DNA of 7,073 nucleotides from Deltaproteobacteria bacterium (GCA_020342025.1 CP070840.1:3091877-3098949), one strand, 5' to 3'; counted from the first letter of the stretch, positions 1 through 6,959 are shown. The notes: generated by a model not told the origin, from the letters alone. A program made the numbers and translations.

Positions 1-1
1 G

Positions 2-1150
2 GTCATGTGTCTGGTTGTGGGTCTGGTTTTTTCGCCCCCTGCCATGAGTAGGGAAAAGACCATTAAGATTGGCATTAACGCCCCTATCACGGGGGATATC
101 CCCAAGGTGGGCGAGGGAACAAAGTTCGCTGCCCAGATGTGGCTTGAAGACATAAAAGCTGCCGGAGGCCTGAAAGTGGGAGAGAAACTGTACCCTGTGG
201 AACTGGTGATCGAGGACAACGAATCCAAAGCAGAATCTGCCGTGAAGGTGAACACAAAAATGATCACAGAGGATGAGGTGCTGGTGATTGTGGGGCCGCA
301 GGCCTCCAAGCAGGCGGTGCCAGCGGGGGAAGTGGCCAACAACCATAAGACACCCATGATCAGCCCTTGGTCCACCAATCCCAATACCACCAAAGAACGC
401 CCCTATGTCTTCCGGGGCTGCTTCCTGGATCCCTTTCAGGGGCCCGTATTGGCCAATTTCATAAAAGAAGAGTTCGGATACACCAAAGCCGCGGTTCTCT
501 ATGACGTGGCGAGCGACTACCCAAAGGGACTTGCAGAGTTCTTCAAAAAGGCCTGGGAAGAATTGCAGGGCCCTGGTTCTGTCGTGGCCTTTGAAAGTTT
601 CACCACAAAAGACGCGGATTTCAGTTCCCAACTAACCAAGATCATTAATTCAGGGGCTGAGGTCCTGTTTACCCCCCAATACTATAATGAGGTGGCGTTG
701 ATTGTGCAGCAGGCCCACGAGTTGGGGTGGAAAAAACCGATCGTGGGTAGCGATAGTTGGGGATCGGCTGAGACCGTGGAGCTCTGTGGTAAAGACTGCC
801 ATGGGCTGTTCTTCAGCACTCACTATGCGGCCGCCGGCGCTAAAGGCGCCACAAAGGCGTTTATCGATAGATACAAGGCAAAATATGGCTATGTGCCAGA
901 TGATGTGGGCGCCCTCACCTGGGACGCCTTGCGTATCGTTCAAGAGGCAATCCAGTCCTGCGGCAGAATTACCGGAAAAATTGAAAAGGATCGAAAATGT
1001 GTGCGTGATGCCCTTGCTCGAATCAGACAATTCAATGGGATCACGGGTGAGATGACTTTCACTGAAGATGGGGATCCCATAAAGTGTGCGGTCATCGTGA
1101 AGATCAGCAAAAAAGGGGAGTTCGAGTTCTACAAGTCTGTCTGTCCTTAA
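2..1150 (+). CDS. livK: ABC transporter periplasmic branched-chain amino acid binding protein (LivK family), 5' partial
   Basis: This is the solute-binding protein of a hydrophobic amino acid ABC importer; it captures ligand in the periplasm and delivers it to LivHM. The frame is open to the window edge. The first visible ATG (position 5) starts inside a hydrophobic stretch (CLVVGLVF) with no positive charge before it, so the true start and the basic end of the signal peptide lie upstream. A signal peptidase I site is likely near AMS-REK (residues 13-18 from that Met). The mature part starts with TIKIGINAPITGD, typical of type I periplasmic binding proteins (Peripla_BP_6). The family's ligand-contacting loops appear as VGPQAS (about 96-101) and SPWSTN (about 120-125), with YDVASDYPKG in the second lobe. 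Total visible length of 381 residues is normal for the family. Seven cysteines in the mature part are unusual. The ligand could be Leu/Ile/Val, another amino acid or an amide; the sequence does not decide. Confidence 0.93.
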   Translation, partial: VMCLVVGLVFSPPAMSREKTIKIGINAPITGDIPKVGEGTKFAAQMWLEDIKAAGGLKVGEKLYPVELVIEDNESKAESAVKVNTKMITEDEVLVIVGPQASKQAVPAGEVANNHKTPMISPWSTNPNTTKERPYVFRGCFLDPFQGPVLANFIKEEFGYTKAAVLYDVASDYPKGLAEFFKKAWEELQGPGSVVAFESFTTKDADFSSQLTKIINSGAEVLFTPQYYNEVALIVQQAHELGWKKPIVGSDSWGSAETVELCGKDCHGLFFSTHYAAAGAKGATKAFIDRYKAKYGYVPDDVGALTWDALRIVQEAIQSCGRITGKIEKDRKCVRDALARIRQFNGITGEMTFTEDGDPIKCAVIVKISKKGEFEFYKSVCP

Positions 1151-1210
1151 GCGTCTGCATCTAGGAAGATTTCAAAGTCATCCATGGCTGAAGGAATCGT
1201 ACATTAAAAG

Positions 1211-1249
1211 GGCGGGCCAGGGTGTTGAGCCCCTGAGCCCGCCTTCTTT
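1211..1249 (+). terminator. GC-rich hairpin between livK and livH (likely attenuator or partial terminator)
   Basis: GGCGGGC (1211-1217) pairs with GCCCGCC (1237-1243), and inside it CAGGG (1218-1222) pairs with CCCTG (1231-1235). This leaves one bulged A (1236) and an 8-nt loop. The stem is followed by TTCTTT (1244-1249), a broken rather than pure T-run, so termination is probably partial. It lies 60 nt after the livK stop and ends about 20 nt before the livH start. Inferred role: protect the 3' end of livK mRNA and reduce read-through, so more binding protein than permease is made, as is known for many binding-protein operons. Confidence 0.75.
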
Positions 1250-1270
1250 GGAAAACGCCGATTCGACCTC

Positions 1271-2194
1271 ATGGTATTCTTTCTACAAAATCTGATCAAT
1301 GCTCTGCAATGGGGTAGCTTTTACGCCTTGATCGCCCTCGGATACTCTATGGTTTACAGCATCCTCATGCTCTTCAACTTTGCCCACGGCGACATCTTCA
1401 TGGTGGGCGCCTACATCGGTTTCGGTGTGGCGACGGGCCTGGTGGCGTTCACTTCGGTGGGTGCCTTTGCCCTGCCTAACTGGTTGATTCTGGTGCTGAC
1501 CATCCTCATCTCCATGTTCCTCACATCGTTTGTGGGTATGATAGTAGAAAGGGTGGGCTATCGGCCACTACGGGATGCACCCCGTGCCTCGGCCGCAATT
1601 ACCGGGTTGATGATAGGCATCATACTGGAGACAGGCAACCTGGCCTTGCTGGGAGCAAGGCGTTTAAGCTTTCCCGCCTTGGTGAAGACACACACGTACG
1701 ACCTTGGGGGCGTGTTTGTGACCAACAAGAAGATCATGATTGTTCTCGTCTCCTTAGCCCTCATGGGTGCACTGCATCAGTTCGTGCGGAGGAGCAAATG
1801 GGGGATGGCCATGAGGGCCATGGCGTTTGACTACGTGGTCGTGCCTCTGATGGGCGTCTCCATAAATACCATTGCAGGCATGACTTTCGCCATTGGGTCA
1901 GCACTGGCCGCCGCGGCCGGGATACTCTTTGGTGTTGCTTATCCTGTACTGGATCCCTATATGGGAATTCTGTTTGGGTGGAAGGCCTTTGTGGCAGCCA
2001 TTCTGGGGGGAAGAGGCTCTGTTCTCGGTGCCACGCTGGCGGGCTTTTTGCTTGGGTTCATCGAGATCTTCGTGGCGATGATCTTCCCCTCCACGCTGAG
2101 GGACCTGATCGCATACTCCATTATCTTGTTGATACTCACCTTCCGGCCTCATGGCTTCTTCGGAGAACCGTATAGTGCCCGCTTGAGGCTTTAG
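1271..2194 (+). CDS. livH: Branched-chain amino acid ABC transporter permease LivH
   Basis: One of the two inner-membrane permease subunits; it forms the substrate channel with LivM. The 307-residue length matches the LivH family (about 290-310). The N-terminus carries the family pattern: LQNLINALQWGSFYALIALG, then a tyrosine/methionine-rich helix and NFAHGDIFMVGAYIG (near residues 36-50). About eight hydrophobic helices are visible. The conserved cytoplasmic coupling loop is GWKAFVAAILGGRGSVLGA (from residue 236), which contacts the ATPases. The protein ends with FRPHGFFGE, the usual LivH/LivM tail motif. The ATG start is chosen because the family's conserved N-terminus begins right there. 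No clear Shine-Dalgarno site precedes it: the nearest purine stretch, GGAAAA (1250-1255), is about 15 nt away, so initiation may be weak. It follows the livK-livH hairpin. Confidence 0.95.
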   Translation: MVFFLQNLINALQWGSFYALIALGYSMVYSILMLFNFAHGDIFMVGAYIGFGVATGLVAFTSVGAFALPNWLILVLTILISMFLTSFVGMIVERVGYRPLRDAPRASAAITGLMIGIILETGNLALLGARRLSFPALVKTHTYDLGGVFVTNKKIMIVLVSLALMGALHQFVRRSKWGMAMRAMAFDYVVVPLMGVSINTIAGMTFAIGSALAAAAGILFGVAYPVLDPYMGILFGWKAFVAAILGGRGSVLGATLAGFLLGFIEIFVAMIFPSTLRDLIAYSIILLILTFRPHGFFGEPYSARLRL

Positions 2195-2254
2195 GTGTCG
2201 ATTAGAACAAGAATGAGGCACGGGAAAAGAATTAGATAGGACAAGAGGGAAGGT

Positions 2255-3529
2255 GTGCGGCCCTTTACCAACATTATCCGAAAGTGGTTTTCTCAAGTTC
2301 CCCTCGTGAGCTTGCTTCTTGGGGCCCTAATCGGCGTTTTGCTTGAACGTCGCTTAGGCGATCCATTGGCGGAAATTTTGGGATTACCCAAGATCCCAGT
2401 TCTCTTCGGCTTTGTGACGATGCTGAAGAAGCCCATGCTCGTCCCCAGCACAATCCTTTACGTTATCCTTATATTTGTAGGACCCATCAGTGTCGTTGCA
2501 AGGCTAAGTGCGTCAATCGCGAACCGGCTTTTGGACAAACTTCTCGATTTCTCCATGTTGTTCTCTGTGATCATTCATCTTGCCTTGCTTTATGCCATCT
2601 TGCATCTGTGGTCAGAAGCTAGTGCTTACCGTCTTCTCATGCTTAAGCTCACTCTGATTGCCATTATGGTCACCCTGAGCCTAAACGTGATCAACGGCTA
2701 CATGGGAGAGTTCTCCTGTTCGCACCCCGGATTCATGGCCCTGGGCGCATACGCAGCTTCGGTCATGACCGTACTCCTGTTTGCCAAAGACAGACTCTTT
2801 GGGCCCCCAATTCTTCCACCTGCTCTAGGACCTTTCATGTTCCCTTTTGCCTTGATCGTTGGGGGAATGGTTGCGGCCCTGGGCGCTGTTTTCATTGCGA
2901 TTCCTTCCTTCAGGACAAGGGGCGACTATCTGGCCATCATCTCCCTGGCGTTTATGTTCATCGTCAAGAGTCTGATTGAGAACCTGGAGGTTGTTGGGGG
3001 TCCACGCGGTTTGAGTAGCCAGCCAGACTATGCAAATCTGCCCACTGTGTTTCTGTGGACGGTCGCCTGCGTCTGGATCATCAACAATTTTGTACGGTCA
3101 ACTCTGGGAAAGGCACTGAATGCTGTCCGGGACGATGAAACGGCGGCAGACGCCATGACGGTCAACACCCGGCGCACCAAGATCGTCGCCTTCATGTTCG
3201 CGGCCTTTTGGGCGGGTGTGGCCGGTGGTCTTTTTGCCCACGTGCTCAGGTACGTGAACCCGGGGACATTTGGTATTCAAAAACTCGCTGAGGTCTTGGC
3301 AATGGTCTATTTTGGCGGTCTGAACTCTGTTTACGGCTCTATCGTTGGTGCGGTCAGTATCAGTGTTCTTGGTGAGGCCCTTCGGCCGCTTGAGATTTAT
3401 AAGTGGATCATTATTCCGTTGCTGCTCATCCTGGTGATGATTTTTCGCCCTACGGGATTGATCGCCTTTAAGGCGTTCAATATCAGGGACCTCGTAAGCC
3501 CGAAACATAAAGCCGCGGGTGATATATAG
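2255..3529 (+). CDS. livM: Branched-chain amino acid ABC transporter permease LivM
   Basis: Second inner-membrane permease of the importer. At 424 residues it is the long form, close to E. coli LivM, with an N-terminal extension of about 130 residues holding three or so extra hydrophobic segments before the permease core. The core starts with LSLNVINGYMGEFSCSHPGF (141-160), the usual LivM pattern of an N-[IL]-x-x-G-Y-x-G helix followed by a small residue-His loop, here CSHPG. The ATPase-coupling loop is GKALNAVRDDETAADAM (285-301), and the tail has MIFRPTGLIA. The start is GTG at 2255, preceded by GAGGGAAGG (2246 onward), a usable though close ribosome site. The next in-frame Met lies well inside the hydrophobic extension. 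The gene begins 60 nt after livH; that gap shows no structure. It ends 1 nt before the livG ATG. Confidence 0.94.
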   Translation: MRPFTNIIRKWFSQVPLVSLLLGALIGVLLERRLGDPLAEILGLPKIPVLFGFVTMLKKPMLVPSTILYVILIFVGPISVVARLSASIANRLLDKLLDFSMLFSVIIHLALLYAILHLWSEASAYRLLMLKLTLIAIMVTLSLNVINGYMGEFSCSHPGFMALGAYAASVMTVLLFAKDRLFGPPILPPALGPFMFPFALIVGGMVAALGAVFIAIPSFRTRGDYLAIISLAFMFIVKSLIENLEVVGGPRGLSSQPDYANLPTVFLWTVACVWIINNFVRSTLGKALNAVRDDETAADAMTVNTRRTKIVAFMFAAFWAGVAGGLFAHVLRYVNPGTFGIQKLAEVLAMVYFGGLNSVYGSIVGAVSISVLGEALRPLEIYKWIIIPLLLILVMIFRPTGLIAFKAFNIRDLVSPKHKAAGDI

Positions 3530-3530
3530 C

Positions 3531-4301
3531 ATGGCACTGCTTCAGGTTGAAAAAATGACGCATGAGTTTGGCGGCCTGCGGGCTGTGCAAGACTATGAGC
3601 TTGAGATGGAGTCAGGACAGGTGAGAGGGCTCATTGGTCCAAACGGAGCGGGTAAGACCACCATCTTTGACCTGATTACCGGTATCTATAAACCCACAAG
3701 AGGGAAAATCATCTTTGATGGCAAGGATGTGGTGGGCCTTCAGCCTCACCAAATCGCCTCCATGGGGCTTGGGAGGACCTTCCAAAACCTTCGGTTGTGG
3801 AGGCACATGACCGCCCTTGAACATGTGAAAATGGCCTGCTACTCCAAGATCACCTATGGATTGATTGAAGCCTTTTTGGGGTCCTCTAGGCGCAGCAGAG
3901 AGGAGGCAGAGATAGAGGAAAAGGCCTACCGCCTCCTGAACCTCGTAGGGGCGGGGCACATGGCAGAGCAAATTGCGCTCAACCTGCCATACGGTGGCCA
4001 GAGAAGGGTGGAGATGGCCAGGGCCCTGGCTACCGATCCTAAGATATTGTTGCTCGATGAGCCTACCGCTGGAATGAACCCAGAAGAGCTTGTACAAATG
4101 ATGGAAATTATACGCCGGGTCCATGAGGAACTGGGGTTGGCCATTTTCCTGATCGAGCATAGATTAAGGGTCGTCATGGAGCTTTGCGAAATCATTCAGA
4201 CCCTGGATTTTGGGGGGGTGATCGCAGAGGGCACACCTGAGGAGATCCAGAACAATCCCAGGGTCATTGATGCCTATCTGGGCAAAGAGAGTGTGGCGTG
4301 A
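3531..4301 (+). CDS. livG: Branched-chain amino acid ABC transporter ATP-binding protein LivG
   Basis: Cytoplasmic ATPase that powers the LivHM channel together with LivF. With the ATG at 3531 it has 256 residues, about the size of E. coli LivG. Visible motifs: Walker A GPNGAGKT (36-43), Q-loop in GRTFQN (Q85), the LivG-type signature LPYGGQRRVEMARAL (152-166) in place of LSGGQ, Walker B KILLLDEP (171-178), and the switch histidine H210 in IEHR. The C-terminal tail AEGTPEEIQNNPRVIDAYLG (232-251) is diagnostic of LivG. An upstream in-frame GTG (3519) would add four residues and overlap livM. The ATG is preferred because GGGTGA (3515-3520) sits at ribosome-site distance and the family starts at this point. 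IEHR replaces the more usual IEHD/IEHH after the switch histidine, a minor variation. The gene is translationally coupled to livM (1 nt gap) and livF (1 nt overlap). Confidence 0.95.
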   Translation: MALLQVEKMTHEFGGLRAVQDYELEMESGQVRGLIGPNGAGKTTIFDLITGIYKPTRGKIIFDGKDVVGLQPHQIASMGLGRTFQNLRLWRHMTALEHVKMACYSKITYGLIEAFLGSSRRSREEAEIEEKAYRLLNLVGAGHMAEQIALNLPYGGQRRVEMARALATDPKILLLDEPTAGMNPEELVQMMEIIRRVHEELGLAIFLIEHRLRVVMELCEIIQTLDFGGVIAEGTPEEIQNNPRVIDAYLGKESVA

Positions 4302-5014
4302 TGTTGTTATCGGTTGAAAACCTGAGCGTCTCCTATGAGAAGATCCGGGCCCTGCAGGGCGTAAGATTCCAGATTGATGATAGAGAGATCGTATGCATCA
4401 TTGGCGCCAATGGCGCCGGGAAAAGCACGACCTTACGGGCCATCTCCCGCCTGGTCCCTGTAGCGCCGGGGACGAAGATGACTTATATGGGCAGGGATTT
4501 GCTCCACTACTCGGCCGACAAAGTGGTCAGTAAACTTGGCATCTCTCACGTCCCTGAGGGCAGACGTCTATTTGGCAACCTCACGGTCATGGAGAACCTG
4601 AAATTGGCCACATTTGCAAGGAAGGACGGGGCAGAAATTGAGCGAGATATGGCCCGAATGTTCTCTATTTTCCCGCGGCTGGAGGAGCGAAAATGGCAGA
4701 AGGCGGGCACACTGAGCGGTGGCGAACAGCAGATGCTGGCCGTGGGGAGGGCGTTTATGAGTGGTAGGAAAATCATGCTGCTGGATGAGCCTTCCATGGG
4801 GTTGGCTCCTCTGTTGATGCAGAGCGTTTTCAAAGCCCTAAGAGAAATCAATCAGGAAGGGACAACCATTCTCCTGGTGGAGCAGAATGCGCGGCTGGCC
4901 CTTCAGTTCGCTCAGAGGGGCTACGTTCTAGAGAACGGCAACCTGGCGCTCGAGGGGGATGCCGCAGATCTTCTTGACAACCCTGAGATCAAAAAGACCT
5001 ATTTGGGGGGCTGA
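4301..5014 (+). CDS. livF: Branched-chain amino acid ABC transporter ATP-binding protein LivF
   Basis: Second ATPase of the importer, pairing with LivG under the permeases. With the ATG at 4301 it has 237 residues, the same as E. coli LivF. Motifs: Walker A GANGAGKS (35-42), the LivF hallmark VPEGRRLFGNLTV (84-96) at the Q-loop position, signature LSGGEQQMLAVGRAF (138-152), Walker B KIMLLDEPSMGLAP (157-170), and VEQN (193-196), where LivF proteins carry Gln instead of the switch His. The tail ends DNPEIKKTYLGG as expected. The start ATG shares its A with the livG stop (TGATG), so the two are coupled. A GTG one codon upstream (4298) is an alternative that changes only the first residue. This is the last gene of the operon: no strong intrinsic terminator follows, and a dispersed repeat begins 14 nt after the stop. 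Confidence 0.95.
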   Translation: MLLSVENLSVSYEKIRALQGVRFQIDDREIVCIIGANGAGKSTTLRAISRLVPVAPGTKMTYMGRDLLHYSADKVVSKLGISHVPEGRRLFGNLTVMENLKLATFARKDGAEIERDMARMFSIFPRLEERKWQKAGTLSGGEQQMLAVGRAFMSGRKIMLLDEPSMGLAPLLMQSVFKALREINQEGTTILLVEQNARLALQFAQRGYVLENGNLALEGDAADLLDNPEIKKTYLGG

Positions 5015-5027
5015 AAGTTTTAGTAAT

Positions 5028-5053
5028 GAGGCTGTCGTAAAACGCCCACCTGC
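5028..5053 (+). repeat. Dispersed repeat, copy 1 (after livF)
   Basis: The 26 nt starting GAGGCTGTCG and ending in CGCCCACCTGC match 6958-6983 at 24 of 26 positions (differences: T/G at 5038 and C/T at 5049). Both copies lie in the same orientation just after a stop codon, 14 nt downstream here and overlapping the stop in the other case. Similarity fades after about 5056. No partner in inverted orientation is visible nearby, so this copy may be one end of a larger decayed element. Confidence 0.75.
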
Positions 5054-5267
5054 TGCTTCGAATGTGGCGAAGTGTAAACAAAGGCCACCTTCAAAAGGGT
5101 CCTGCCCTTCTGGGCACAGACTGTCCTTTGCCGCCAGGATATGCCGAGTTAACGTATCCATGATGTTCTGTCTGAAACAACCACAAGCCTTGCACCAATA
5201 TCCTAACCTACTCATAAGCGCACCCCCCGTTCAAAAGATTACATCGTTGTGGCCCATTAGGCGGTCG

Positions 5268-5290
5268 TTAGATATCTAAGAGATTTTTTG
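5268..5290 (+). terminator. Perfect 12-bp palindrome followed by a T-run (weak terminator or protein-binding site)
   Basis: TTAGATATCTAA (5268-5279) is perfectly self-complementary and is followed by GAGATTTTTTG and then a second T-rich run. As RNA it could form only a short AT stem with a tight loop, so it is a poor intrinsic terminator. It could equally be a dimeric regulator site. It is the only candidate end signal seen downstream of livF. Confidence 0.25.
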
Positions 5291-5396
5291 AATTTTATTT
5301 TGGAAAAAGGTGACTTGAAGGTCATGTTAGTTCTGATCTTGGAGGGGCAACGCAAAGAAAGACAATCAGAATAGCTTGTTGAATCCTGACACACAC

Positions 5397-5462
5397 GGGG
5401 GTTTTAATTGCCATACAGTAAATTTATTACCAATATAATCAGCAATTTAGGTTTGACCCCCC
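5397..5462. repeat. Nested inverted repeat around an AT-rich core
   Basis: GGGGGT (5397-5402) is complementary to ACCCCC (5456-5461). Just inside, AATTGC (5406-5411) is complementary to GCAATT (5442-5447), leaving a 30-nt AT-rich loop. The spacings on the two sides differ (3 and 8 nt), so the pairing is imperfect. The right arm contains TTTGACCCCCC, resembling GGGGTCAAA-type motifs that I recall near REP-associated transposases; that link is tentative. The right arm also overlaps the proposed -35 box of the next gene. Confidence 0.4.
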
Positions 5463-5482
5463 TAACAGGATCATGATAGACT
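5453..5482 (+). promoter_or_regulatory. Candidate sigma-70 type promoter for the zinc-finger membrane protein gene
   Basis: TTGACC (5453-5458) matches the -35 consensus at five of six bases. TAGACT (5477-5482), 18 nt further on, matches the -10 consensus at four of six. Transcription would begin near 5490, about 30 nt before the ATG at 5523, leaving room for the purine-rich ribosome site. This is the best match in the AT-rich leader, but the -10 box is weak. Confidence 0.35.
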
Positions 5483-5513
5483 ATATAGGTTTTACTTGAA
5501 TTTGAAAGAGGGA

Positions 5514-5519
5514 AGAGGA
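5514..5519 (+). promoter_or_regulatory. Ribosome binding site that decides the start of the zinc-finger membrane protein gene
   Basis: AGAGGA (5514-5519) lies within the purine run GAGGGAAGAGGAA and sits 3-4 nt before the ATG at 5523; GAGGG (5507-5511) is a second option at longer spacing. This favours the ATG over the in-frame TTG at 5496, which would place the purine run inside the coding region. Confidence 0.6.
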
Positions 5520-5522
5520 AAC

Positions 5523-6959
5523 ATGGCCACTTCTTGTAACTATCATCCAACCAAAAAGGCACATTGGGTGTGCCCCAGTTGTGAGGTCAATTTTTGTCCG
5601 GAGTGTGTGGACAGCCGCGTCGTGGATCAACATGGAAAAAAGAAGGTCTATCATTTTTGCCCCGAATGCAATGTGGAGGCGGAGAGAGCGGCATTCGAAG
5701 ATATTGTGGAGCCATTCTGGTTTAGAATCCCCAAGTTCTTCATCTATCCTTTTCATCCGCGGCCACTCATATTAATGGTTGTTCTGAGCTTTCTGTCCGT
5801 CCTTCTGATTTTTCCTTCCCTACTGAGCATACTTATACAGATATTTATAGCGGGCCTGTTTTTGAAATACGCGTTCACCGCCCTTAAGCAGACGGCCAAC
5901 GGCAATTTTCAGCCGCCAAAAATAGATTCAAAGACGTTACTGGAAGATTTTTCGATTGTTTTCAAGCAACTGGGGATGTTTATCATCATAGGGTACGCCT
6001 TTTATAAGGTAACCCAAATGGCAGGTATGGTTATTGGGCTTTTGTTCCTGGGGTTCGCGGTCCTATCTATTCCTGCGATGATTATCGTCTTGGTGGGGAC
6101 CAACAGCCTTCTACAAGCCATCAATCCAGCCATGTTCGTGGTGATGGCGTGGAGAATCGGATGGAGCTATTTGTTGATGTACTTCTTTCTCATGCTCTTG
6201 GGCGCTGCACCGGCTGTCCTTGGCCAGTATATCGTAGGCTACCTACCCGTTAAGCTGCACCTCTTCTTGCTCAAACTGGCGCAAAACTACTATGCACTTA
6301 TCTCCTACCATTTGATGGGTTATGTCATTTTCCAATACCATGAAGAGATAGGATACGAAGTTGACTTTGAGGAAGAAGAACCACTTCCAGAGGAGATCAC
6401 ATCGGGGGAAATAGAGTCGGATCAGCTTCTCAATCGGGTGGATATGCTGATCAAGGAAGGGAAACTGGATGATGCCATTTCTCTCATAAGGAGCGAGAAC
6501 CTGGGGGCCATCACGGCTCTGGGTTTGGCTGAACGATATTATAATCTGCTTAAACTCAAGGAACAAACGCCGGATATGCTTAAAAATGGAAAGGAATATC
6601 TGGATCTGTTGGCGAAGGCCAATCAGAAGGGAAAGCTTGTTGAGGTTTATTTGGAATGTATATCCAAAGACCCACACTTCACACCAAAGCCCACAACGTT
6701 ATTAAAGGCGGCCAGTTATTTGAATGAGGCGGGAAAACACAAGGAATCTCTCGAGGCGTACAGCCGCTTTATAAAAGCAAATCCTGAAAACCCTCTGGTC
6801 CCGAAGGCCTATTTTCTTGCCTCGAACATCTTCAATGAGAAGCTCAAAAATCCTGGCAAGGCGACAAAGATCCTCACGAATCTGATCAAGAAGTATCCCA
6901 ACCACGACATCATCCCTCACGTCCAAAGATACCTAAGCGAGATCAAAGTCGCCTCTTGA
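5523..6959 (+). CDS. Hypothetical membrane protein: N-terminal zinc-binding (B-box-like) module, multi-spanning membrane domain, C-terminal TPR-like region
   Basis: I do not recognise a named gene. The product has 478 residues from the ATG at 5523. Residues 5-49 carry paired metal ligands: C5/H8, C17/C20, C25/C28 and C46/C49, with H44 and H37 nearby. This is the spacing of a two-zinc B-box or ribbon-like finger and opens with CNYHPTKKA. There is no signal peptide, so the finger should be cytoplasmic. Hydrophobic segments follow at about 82-121, 150-193, 215-240 and 245-270, giving some five or six helices with prolines and small residues, loosely resembling DUF4013-type membrane domains. A strongly acidic linker (279-300, many Glu) leads to helical sequence. 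Residues 396-475 look like TPR repeats, for example HKESLEAYSRFIKANPENP and then a segment ending LIKKYPNH. TPRs normally mediate protein contacts. A scaffold or membrane-assembly role is inference only. The gene stands alone behind its own promoter candidate, and its stop overlaps a dispersed repeat. Confidence 0.9.
   Translation: MATSCNYHPTKKAHWVCPSCEVNFCPECVDSRVVDQHGKKKVYHFCPECNVEAERAAFEDIVEPFWFRIPKFFIYPFHPRPLILMVVLSFLSVLLIFPSLLSILIQIFIAGLFLKYAFTALKQTANGNFQPPKIDSKTLLEDFSIVFKQLGMFIIIGYAFYKVTQMAGMVIGLLFLGFAVLSIPAMIIVLVGTNSLLQAINPAMFVVMAWRIGWSYLLMYFFLMLLGAAPAVLGQYIVGYLPVKLHLFLLKLAQNYYALISYHLMGYVIFQYHEEIGYEVDFEEEEPLPEEITSGEIESDQLLNRVDMLIKEGKLDDAISLIRSENLGAITALGLAERYYNLLKLKEQTPDMLKNGKEYLDLLAKANQKGKLVEVYLECISKDPHFTPKPTTLLKAASYLNEAGKHKESLEAYSRFIKANPENPLVPKAYFLASNIFNEKLKNPGKATKILTNLIKKYPNHDIIPHVQRYLSEIKVAS

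Larger units (their letters stand above)
5015..5522. other. Gene-free interval of about 0.5 kb between the liv operon and the zinc-finger membrane protein gene
   Basis: No reading frame here is convincing. The first half (to about 5260) is of mixed composition and begins with a short dispersed repeat. The second half is AT-rich with T-runs. It holds a small hairpin TGCCC-TTCT-GGGCA (5103-5116), a 12-bp palindrome (5268-5279), a short TGAC/GTCA inverted pair (5311-5324), a nested inverted repeat (5397-5462) and a probable promoter for the downstream gene. A minus-strand open frame of 95 codons (5215 to 4928) crosses it but runs into livF and through the repeat, so it is not called as a gene. 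The stretch looks like decayed repeat or mobile sequence plus the regulatory region of the next gene. Confidence 0.6.

Noticed and set aside
650..1055. Long open frames on both strands inside livK (minus 650-1030, plus 702-1055)
   Set aside because: They overlap a clear full-length family member in another frame, show no recognisable domain and have no independent start signals.
1250..1259. GGAAAACGCC before livH, identical to 10 nt within the dispersed repeat
   Set aside because: The match does not extend into the flanking sequence (GATTCG versus CATCTG), so it is most likely chance.
3098..3532. 144-codon minus-strand frame inside livM
   Set aside because: It is antisense to the conserved coupling loop of LivM and its composition (many Arg, Asp, Asn) reflects the reverse of hydrophobic codons.
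3612..4160. 182-codon minus-strand frame inside livG
   Set aside because: It is antisense to conserved ATPase motifs, and its protein is low in recognisable structure; it is a shadow of livG codon use.
5103..5116. Hairpin TGCCC-TTCT-GGGCA considered as the liv operon terminator
   Set aside because: The stem is only 5 bp and no T-run follows on either strand.
4959..5279. Plus-strand 106-codon frame from the livF end into the intergenic region
   Set aside because: Its start lies inside livF, it runs through the dispersed repeat, and its residue pattern shows no domain.
5324..5374. 16-codon ATG frame in the intergenic region, considered as a leader peptide
   Set aside because: There is no run of regulatory codons and no attenuator hairpin after it, and it lies upstream of the promoter candidate for the next gene.
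5496..5522. Upstream TTG start for the zinc-finger membrane protein gene
   Set aside because: TTG is a weak start and the purine-rich ribosome site sits between it and the ATG at 5523, which begins just before the zinc-binding module.
6243..6677. 144-codon minus-strand frame inside the zinc-finger membrane protein gene
   Set aside because: It is a shadow of the sense gene, with no ribosome site or motif.
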